NCBI GenBank assembly: GCA_009746045.1
Contig: RPFO01000867.1
Location: forward strand, 1 to 21,601
Direction: 5' to 3'
From: Mesostigma viride
Taxonomy: Eukaryota > Streptophyta > Mesostigmatophyceae > Mesostigmatales > Mesostigmataceae
DNA length: 21,601 nucleotides
Within the stretch, counting starts at the first letter, position 1; each line of letters starts with the position of its first letter. Below, piece after piece: positions 14,889-21,601 of the stretch. The translations under genes and the position numbers were made by a program. The notes beneath the pieces were generated by a model that was given only the letters and a program-made list of their open reading frames with translations, ran no database searches and was not told where the DNA came from.

Positions 14889-17800
14889 ATGTCGACCGCC
14901 GCGGAATTCGTTCCTCTGTGGTTCGCGTCGAAAGATACGCCTTTCTTTGCTCGGACGCCGGGGGTGATGTACTCGTACGAAGAGGAAAAACCCCAAGACG
15001 CTTCGGAGGCGTATGGTCGCTCTCGTGGAATGAAGTACCTCATGGCGCTGAACACGTACAAAAAAACGAACATGTATGCCGCTTTTGGGTGCAGGGAGGA
15101 CTTGATCAAGACCCACGCAGAGTTGTCAACAAGCGATCCGCATTTGCTAGAAATTCTATCCCCCGACGTGAGTGTCGTCCCATATTTCGATTTTGACTGG
15201 GAAACGGAAGAACCCATGGACTACCAGCTGGAGAAGTACGCAAAAGCGGCCATATCGATGTTCTTCAACGACATGTACGAGATAACTGTTGACGAAGAGC
15301 GAGATATGCGGGTCCTTGTTGGCCATCGCGTCAGGAGCGGCATTTTCAAGAACTCTGTTCATGTCACGGTGCCGACGATCTACATCCCGACAATGGAGGA
15401 TCGTGTCAAGATGGGAGAGCTTTTTCAGTCGTTTCTTCTTCAGTGCGCGATGGATTTATCTTCAGGATATCAGTCTGAGGTGTGCCAGAGACTCGTCAAG
15501 TCCCAGCACTCGAAAGAGGATTGGGAGGACATGCACGCGAACGGGAACCCGGTTGTGGAGAAAACAACTGGCGTTTGGGCGCCTAAACACGACATCAAGT
15601 TTTGCTACGATAGAATGATCTATTCGAGGTACCGGGCCTTTCGCATGATAGGGATGAAGAAGCGCGGAGACAGCGGCGATGACGCGTACCTCCGCCCAGT
15701 CCCAGGGGGTAGTTCCGACGTCGGCGAATATTTGGTGACTGTCTTCAACGAAGAGGGACTGACCCGGCTCCCCCATGTCGATGATGCGGAACTATCCGAA
15801 ACGAGCCATACAGTGTTTCGAGGGTATGGGAAGACTATCCAACCACCTCAGGGCCTGGACATCTCGCCATCCATCGAAGCAATGAAAAAGTTTTCGCCTG
15901 GATGCAAGTATATGCGCACAACCTGTAAAGAATCCGATCGAGGTGTCGCAACGTTCGTCAAGTACTCCGTCGACTCTGTGGATCCGTTATGCAGGATCTG
16001 CCTCAAGATACACGACAACAACGGGCCTTATAACCTGCTACTCCCTAATGGCGCTGTACAGTACAGATGCCACCAGGACTCACAGCACCGATTCATCGAG
16101 ATCTCCCCGCCCGTGATGAAGCTCGCGGACTCGGACAAAGTGCCGTTCACTCACACGTACTCGTCCGAGAAAATCAAGCCTTTCAGCTGGGACGCGCTAT
16201 TTAGAGGCCCGCATAAGAGCACCATCCTCGTCCAGTCCAACTGCGGAACAGGTAAATCTGAGAGGATTCGTGAACTCGTCAACGAGGCGGTGAGGAGGGA
16301 CCAGGTATCCGCGTGTGCTGCATGGTGGCTAACATCAGCCTGTCCAAGGAGGAGGATCGCAACTACAAGTCTCTGGCGAGCGCGGGAGGACGATTGCATG
16401 GGAGGACAACGCGTTCCATATCTTGTCCAGTGACCCGAATTTCCGTCACTACCTCAGCGGTCCGAAGGGAATGATGTCTGATGACAGGGTGCTGGTCGTT
16501 CTTAACAGCATCTTGCGCGTCACAGACCAACCGTTCGATCTCCTCATCCTAGACGAAATATATAACACCCTCACCGCGATTTCGCAGGGCCACATGAAAT
16601 ACAAGCGCGAGTGTTGAGGAAGTTCGTCAGGCTCATTGAGACGTCCAAGGTCGTGATTGCGCTAGACGCTACCGTTACTCGAAAGGTATACGAGTTCATA
16701 GCGGCCTATCGCGCGGCGGATACTATGGAGGTGGATTGCAACACCTTCCGGCGCCCTACCAACAGGACTCTGCGATGGGTGGATGTGACATCAGAAAAAA
16801 ACTGGCGAAAGGTCTGCGTGGACAGGTTTGTTACTGAGTGTGAGAGGAGGATAGAGGCCGGAGAGAGGATTTTCTGCCCAATGTCTGGCAAAAAAGAGGC
16901 CGCCATGGCGTATGAGGCACTCAAACCCTTCATCGACAAGCGCAAGAACGGGCGTCTCTACACTAGTCTGACGAGCAAGGAGGATCTGGAGTTTGGCGCG
17001 AATGCTGCGTGGGCTGACTTGGACTTTTTGATCTTCAGCCCAACGATCACGGTTGGAGTCAGCTACACGGAGCACACGTTCGACAGCATGGTGGGGCTCT
17101 TCATCAACGGGGACCACTACGCGAGCTACACGACAACCCTCCAGCAAATTTTCAGGGTGCGCCACTTAGTCAAGGGGAGATGGTCATATTCTATCGAGAC
17201 ACGACTTCGCTTCTTGACAGGCCTCCAACGGACTACGGTACGATCGTCGAGAACATGATCGCGGGGGACACTGCGCTCATCCAGCTGCTGTTCGACAACG
17301 CCGACGTAGTCTGCGACTGGAGCGCGGACAAGTCGCGTATCTATGACAGAAACTGTCCCAAATTCCGCCTCTTCTGCCGGAACCAGCAAGATCTCGCGGT
17401 GTCGAGGTCCCATTACAAGGGAAATCTCATCAAGATACTGACGGAGGACTACGGCGTGGAGGTGTCGGCAGTGGAGGAGTTGGGGGACATCGACGCCCCC
17501 CGCTTCCGGTACTAGAAGATCCAGACAAGGACAGGGAGGTGGTGCTTCTGAGCGAGGAGGAGTACAAGGATCTAGAGGGGAGAATCGGCGGCACGGTTCC
17601 ACTTTCACCGTACGAAATGCGTCTGAAGGCGGTGTACGAATTGACTCATCGGTTGTACGAGATTCCGTATGATCTCATCGACGACGAGCTCCCTCAAATT
17701 CTGGACAAGGAGATGGGGAGGAAGGCGTACGTTGGCGTTCGGCAATATTCGAAGTTGACGGGACTAGGAACCAAGGAGCATTTTAGAGACAATCTGTTGA

Positions 17801-18315
17801 TTCTGCAGAAGTCAGAGTCCTTGTTTGATCTGAAGGCGTATTCTCGTTTTGGACTAGCACAGTCTCTGGCCATTACGCTCAAGCTACTAGAAGGGACGCC
17901 TATCATCGACTTCATCACGACGGCTGATCCGTCCAATCTCACAATGAAGTTGACGCGCGACGAGACGATTGCACTAGGGAATAGAATTGACGGCGAAATT
18001 GCCGACAAGGCCTGGTTCATGCGCTCAACATTTGGATACCAACGGCGAGCAGGCGAGGCTGGTAGGTTGTCTTTTGCACAGTGTAGCGGGCTCGTCAACA
18101 GGTTGTTAAGCCCAACTCTGGGAATTTCTGCCAAAGGGTCAAAGGGCAACAGCCGTGGCGGTGGTTGCTTGGAAATTTCGAAGGCGGACATGCATGCGTT
18201 TCTTGATAGGTATAAACCCTCGTGGTGGGGCGATGAGAAGGATTATTCGATCACGTCGTTGTCTGGCCTGTCGATGGATGAAATCGCTCCCTTCCTGCAT
18301 GGAGCGGATAAGTAG
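14889..18315 (+). CDS. Primase fused to UL9-like superfamily 2 helicase
   Basis: About 1143 residues after five single-base losses (near 16305, 16387, 16610, 17177 and 17505). Residues 96-250 show an archaeo-eukaryotic primase core: the metal-binding pair in PYFDFDWE (101-103), the SVH of KNSVHVTVP (156-158), and DRMIYSRYRAFR (241-252), as in the herpes UL52/NCLDV group. A zinc-binding module follows (C368, C371, H375, C394, H395). The helicase part has Walker A NCGTGKS (451-457), motif II LLILDEI (codons 16540-16560) and a motif VI-like QQIFRVRHLVKG near 17150, resembling origin-binding helicases of the herpes UL9 type. The C-terminal 300 residues are of unknown fold. It would initiate and unwind viral DNA replication. 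No polymerase is fused. Confidence 0.8.
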
Positions 18316-18429
18316 TTTTAATATTTTAATAAAAGCCTGTTTTCTGCCATGCATTTCTTTGTAAAAACAACCTCCAAGACGTCGCGCTCACTGTCTCCTC
18401 GTCCGAGTAGACGTCGATCCGGTTCCGGT
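18316..18429 (+). other. 3' region of primase-helicase gene
   Basis: Short AT-rich 3' region with AATAAA at 18328-18333, 13 nt after the stop codon. No further gene before the right TIR. Confidence 0.55.
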
Positions 18430-19274
18430 CACACCCCGCCGCGCGGCCCTCGCCGCCTCCCCTCACCATGCGAGGACATGGCGAAAAATTGGGCGTTCTT
18501 TCTCTTAAGAGTAAGTACGTGCAATTTTTCGCCACATCCAACAACTCACGCCAACCCCGGCGCCGGCCAGTGGGGGGGGGGTGGCGAAAAATTGGGCGTT
18601 CTTTATATATAGAGTAAGTACGTGCAATTTTTCGCCATCACTCTCACACCTTGACAAACACCTCCTATGACCCGCGCCAAGGGGTGGCAGGGTGGCGAAA
18701 AATTGGGCGTTCTTTCTCTTAAGAGTAAGTACGTGCAATTTTTCGCCATCACTCTCACACCTTGACAAACACCTCCTATGACCCGCGCCAAGGGGTGGCA
18801 GGGTGGCGAAAAATTGGGCGTTCTTTCTCTTAAGAGTAAGTACGTGCAATTTTTCGCCATCACTCTCACACCTTGACAAACACCTCCTATGACCCGCGCC
18901 AAGGGGTGGCAGGGTGGCGAAAAATTGGGCGTTCTTTCTCTTAAGAGTAAGTACGTGCAATTTTTCGCCATCACTCACATCCCCGACAAAAACACACCCC
19001 ACAACTGCCGGGGTGGTGACAGATGCCAGCCTAAATGTCACAGCCTCGCTATAGGTTGTGATGGATGCAAATGGTGCTACGCCACCTCTGTGATAGGGTG
19101 AGATATCTCCCTCCTAGGCCAAGGGTGTACAGTTTTTAACACCTAGGCCGCGGTCACTATAGGGGTCACTATAGGGGTGGCAGATGCCAGCATAAGGGTG
19201 GTGCACTTCTCCTAGTCGAGATGACGGAATGATGACGGAATGATGATGGAGTCTAATTAATTAATTAATTAATT
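18430..19274 (-). repeat. Right terminal inverted repeat
   Basis: Inverted copy of 473-1193. The inner edge (CACACCCCGCCGCGCGGCCC at 18430) mirrors the left inner edge, and the outer edge ends in the AATTAATT run at 19274. About 19035-19147 is unlike the left copy, so the two ends are not fully homogenised. Confidence 0.88.
18479..18970 (-). repeat. Array of five 56-bp near-palindromes (right TIR)
   Basis: Units lie at 18479-18534, 18582-18637, 18693-18748, 18804-18859 and 18915-18970, with a period of 103 then 111 bp. Arms are the same 13 bp as at the left. Counted from the inside, the second unit has the TATATATA centre and the other four have CTCTTAAGAG. This is the reverse of the left array's majority. 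Confidence 0.9.
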
Positions 19275-19277
19275 GGG

Positions 19278-19294
19278 AACATGACTCCGTTAGG
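19278..19294 (+). repeat. 17-nt direct repeat, right copy
   Basis: AACATGACTCCGTTAGG, one mismatch to 136-152, beginning 3 nt outside the right TIR. Its CCGTTRGG core also occurs about 10 nt outside the left TIR (454-461). Confidence 0.65.
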
Positions 19295-20774
19295 CGTACA
19301 TATAGCTTCTATCATAGCTTCTATCATCACGTGTGTTGACAAGAGTGCCAACAACTTTGCTTTCATATGCAAGAAGCACTACCTTGCTACTTTGCAACAC
19401 GAGTTGGCGTCCAGCCCTACCTATGTTCAGCGTGCACAGTCCACCGCCAGTATCACTGCTGCTCATCGGGCTTTTCTGCACAGCCAAAACATTTTTGCTC
19501 GGGCATTCCTTAAGCGGCAGCGACGCGCCACCACCACTACGTTCCCATATCTGTATCTCACTCTTAAGCTGCACAAAACTCCTGTTGCTTTGCGCACCAT
19601 TGCTGCGTCGCATTCAGCCCCACTGATGCCTCTCTCGAAACTCATCTGCCATGCTTTGAATGCTCTTCTCCCCGAAGCCAATGCATTATGGGTGGAGGTG
19701 CTGTCGAATGCCGGGTATGAATGCGCTGGTAGTTGGATCGTCATAGACTCAGCCCAAGTACGCCTACGCCTTGCCGCCCTTAGCCGTTCTAAGACAGCAG
19801 CAGAGAAACGTATACCTATGCCCATAGCCACCTATGATTTCACCACTCTATATACCACACTAGATTTGCACGATTTGAAAGCTCGTTTAGATAGCCTCCT
19901 TACTCGTCTGTATGCACGTAGGCCTCACGGGCGCAACCACCTGCACGTGCGTGTTTCTCAGACCAAGCCCACGGCAACGTGGCTCTCAGGGATCGCGGCA
20001 GGTGCTATCGTGCGGGATGGTTATAATTATATTATCACGAAGGCTGACCTTGTTCATTGGATCTCTTATCTTGTTGATAACACCTTCATCTGTTTTGCGG
20101 GCAATGTATACCAACAAGCTATCGGCATCCCTATGGGCACTAACTGTGCCGGGCTCCTTGCAAACCTCTATCTATACACTTATGAGCTTGCATTCATGGA
20201 GAATCTCATTGCCTCAAACGATGATGTTCTCATCAGGCGTTTTATCCATACATGTCGATACATTGATGATGTCATCGCTTTCGACAACCCTGATTTCGCA
20301 ACCCATTTGTATATCACCGCTGGTCTGCCTGGCATCTACCCGCAAGCGTCCCTCACATTAAAGCTCACGTCGGAGGATACTCATTGCAATTACCTCGATC
20401 TTAACATTACCCATAACAAGAAGGGCTGGCGTACGGCTGTCTATGATAAGCGCAAGGATCCTAAATACCAGCAAATTCCTTTTATTCGTTACCCCGATAT
20501 TCACAGTCTCCTTTCCCACACAGCAAAATATGGTGTTGTTCTTTCTCAGTTACATCGTTTTTCCCGTCTTTGTTCTTATCGTGTTGATTTCATCACGACT
20601 CTTGTTGAACTCTTGCAGCGTTTACTGGTCAAAGACTATGACCGAGCCATTATGCTCCGTCAAGTCCGATGTTTTTTGCAACGTCACCCACATCTGTTCG
20701 GTGCTGCCCCTTGGCACAAGCTCTACAAACAGGTCGTGGACCGGCTGGATCGCATAGTATCTCCGCACATCTGA
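19281..20774 (+). CDS. Penelope-like reverse transcriptase, N-terminus cut
   Basis: A continuous 497-codon frame in the right flank. It carries reverse transcriptase motifs in order: an early DKSANNFAFICKKHY block (about residues 20-34), motif A TYDFTTLYTTLDL (codons near 19834), motif B IGIPMGTNCAGLLANLYLY, the catalytic YIDD (codons 20259-20270) and a later CNYLDLNI and AVYDKRKDPKY thumb-proximal block. The motif style is that of Penelope-like retroelements. No GIY-YIG endonuclease is present in the frame. The ATG lies 7 nt outside the TIR and the next upstream in-frame stop is in the TTAA run. The region normally before the DKS block is therefore missing, probably separated when the virus inserted or lost earlier. 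It copies its own RNA into DNA. Confidence 0.8.
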   Translation: MTPLGVHIASIIASIITCVDKSANNFAFICKKHYLATLQHELASSPTYVQRAQSTASITAAHRAFLHSQNIFARAFLKRQRRATTTTFPYLYLTLKLHKTPVALRTIAASHSAPLMPLSKLICHALNALLPEANALWVEVLSNAGYECAGSWIVIDSAQVRLRLAALSRSKTAAEKRIPMPIATYDFTTLYTTLDLHDLKARLDSLLTRLYARRPHGRNHLHVRVSQTKPTATWLSGIAAGAIVRDGYNYIITKADLVHWISYLVDNTFICFAGNVYQQAIGIPMGTNCAGLLANLYLYTYELAFMENLIASNDDVLIRRFIHTCRYIDDVIAFDNPDFATHLYITAGLPGIYPQASLTLKLTSEDTHCNYLDLNITHNKKGWRTAVYDKRKDPKYQQIPFIRYPDIHSLLSHTAKYGVVLSQLHRFSRLCSYRVDFITTLVELLQRLLVKDYDRAIMLRQVRCFLQRHPHLFGAAPWHKLYKQVVDRLDRIVSPHI

Positions 20775-21350
20775 ACCCTGTGATGCCAGATCTCCTTTGC
20801 GGCCGTTCCGAGCTTGGCACTGGATTCGTTGTCCACATCGTCTCGTCGCGTCGCTGCCGCAACACGATGTTTTCTGGCATCCGCGGGCTTTTGGTTCCCG
20901 CCGCACATTTGAAAGTGCTGTCCTCCGGCTTTTTGCCTTTGCACCGTGTGCAGTTCTTGGACGTTTGGAATCATGGCATGGCTAACGTGATGACTGACTA
21001 GCTAGACCTTTTCAGTGGTTTTCCATTTGCGGGTATTTCCTCGTAAATGGTGGGAGAGCGATCGCAGCAATGGTGCTCACCACTAGACACTCCCGCCAGT
21101 TAGGCTAGAAACACACGCCCTGATCAAGCATGCTGTTTCCGGCCCACCGTCTAGGTCATCTAGTCGCTCCACACGTAAGCCAGCCATAATTTCAATGCAC
21201 AAGGATACACATTTCCATCACCATTCATCTTCATCATCCTGAAACGACTCGAAAACGCGGAAAAGATAACGGCAGGCTCGAGCTACCATGGTCCGGATTC
21301 TCCCGATTTCTGGCCTGCGCTGGTTGTCTCTTTGATAGCACATATCCCTG
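20775..21350. other. Right host flank between retroelements
   Basis: No convincing gene. Overlapping short frames on both strands exist (for example 20669-21001 plus), but they look like shadows or untranslated sequence of the reverse transcriptase element. No tRNA or structured repeat is visible. Confidence 0.5.
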
Positions 21351-21601
21351 AAAATCATCGAGGCTTTTGATTCTGTCCTCTGGGACGCTCTATGGGCTGT
21401 ACTTGCTAGCGCTCGCGTCCCCACTCCCCTGATTACCGTCATCCGCACGCTGTATATATGAGGGGTCGACCACTTCGGTGCGCACTCAACACGGCTTTAC
21501 CCCCATGCCCACTGCAGACCGGCGTCTGGCAGGGTTGCGTCCTGTCGCCGTACCTGTTTATTGTAGTGATGATGTTATGCGCCAGGCACTGCTCGCTTTG
21601 C
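21351..21601 (+). pseudogene. Non-LTR retrotransposon RT fragment, frameshifted
   Basis: The first frame reads KIIEAFDSVLWDALWAVL, the metal-binding motif A region of LINE-type reverse transcriptases, and stops at a TGA at 21459-21461. A second frame from about 21461 continues to QTGVWQGCVLSPYLFIVVMM, the conserved QGxxLSPxLF motif B, and runs to the window end. The order and spacing fit one reverse transcriptase broken by a frameshift. The catalytic YADD motif would lie beyond the window. This is ordinary host repeat content. Confidence 0.7.

Larger units (their letters stand above)
473..19274. mobile_element. Integrated Polinton-like virus, 18.8 kb
   Basis: Long inverted repeats bound a compact gene set consisting of a capsid protein, penton candidate, FtsK/HerA-type packaging ATPase, tyrosine recombinase and primase-helicase. 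This combination is diagnostic for Polinton-like viruses and related virophage-like elements. Genes lie in two blocks, leftward from 11443 and rightward from 11468, with gaps of a few to a few tens of bases. No protein-primed DNA polymerase B, retroviral-type integrase or adenain-like protease is recognisable, which argues against a classical Polinton/Maverick. The outer ends are TTAATTAA-type runs, so exact boundaries and target duplication cannot be fixed. Many genes carry frameshifts. Confidence 0.9.

Noticed and set aside
14889-18315. Spliceosomal introns as the cause of the frame changes
   Set aside because: The protein motifs continue across each junction with no inserted bases and no GT..AG segment, so single-base indels explain them better.
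768-18970. CRISPR-like reading of the regularly spaced repeats
   Set aside because: The linkers between units are near-identical rather than unique spacers, the repeats are inverted at the two ends of a virus, and no cas genes exist. They are TIR satellites.
473-19274. Classical Polinton/Maverick transposon
   Set aside because: No protein-primed polymerase B or retrovirus-type integrase is recognisable; a tyrosine recombinase and a primase-helicase are found instead.
19281-20774. Group II intron or retron reverse transcriptase
   Set aside because: The motif style (NNFAFICKKHY, FTTLYTT, IPMGTNCAGLLANLYLY, YIDD, YDKRKDPK) is that of eukaryotic Penelope-like elements, and no intron structure or maturase domain is seen.
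1-21601. tRNA or rRNA genes
   Set aside because: No cloverleaf-like or rRNA-like sequence was noticed on either strand by reading. A tRNAscan or Infernal run would be decisive and could not be done.

Overview
The window looks like eukaryotic nuclear DNA, most likely from an alga or other protist, carrying one nearly complete integrated virus of the Polinton-like virus (PLV) type. The element spans about 473-19274 (18.8 kb). It is bounded by long imperfect terminal inverted repeats (TIRs, about 473-1193 and 18430-19274). Its gene set is the PLV hallmark set: a double-jelly-roll-type major capsid protein, a probable penton protein, an FtsK/HerA (A32-like) packaging ATPase, a tyrosine-recombinase integrase and a large primase-helicase. 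The host species cannot be named from the sequence.

Layout. 1-472 is host flank with no gene I can support. 473-1193 is the left TIR, with four near-palindromic 56-bp units. About 1459-11443 is a leftward block of structural and unknown genes: two hypothetical proteins, a fibre with bacterial Ig-like repeats and a LamG-like end, a 56-aa protein, the capsid protein, a small amphipathic pVI-like protein, the penton candidate, a basic protein, a 688-aa structural-looking protein and two further fibre-like genes. A 24-bp divergent promoter at 11444-11467 separates this from the rightward block: a coiled-coil protein, the packaging ATPase, three small ORFs (one with an AT-hook), the integrase, and a primase joined to a UL9-like helicase. 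18430-19274 is the right TIR, with five palindromic units. 19281-20774 is a Penelope-like reverse transcriptase ORF starting at the TIR edge, and 21351-21601 is a broken non-LTR retrotransposon RT that runs out of the window.

How the parts fit. The integrase would insert the element. The primase-helicase would replicate it, and I propose the TIR palindromes as its origins or binding sites. The ATPase would package DNA into a capsid built from MCP, penton and pVI-like protein, and the fibres would bind the host. A TCTA motif lies within 25 nt upstream of about 11 starts, recalling the late promoter of Mavirus and its giant virus CroV.

Most genes are broken by single-nucleotide frameshifts (about 22) with essentially no in-frame stop codons. 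Frame arithmetic says most of these are one-base losses. This favours assembly or sequencing indels, or very recent decay, over an old fossil. Gene spans below run from the supported start to the supported stop across these shifts.
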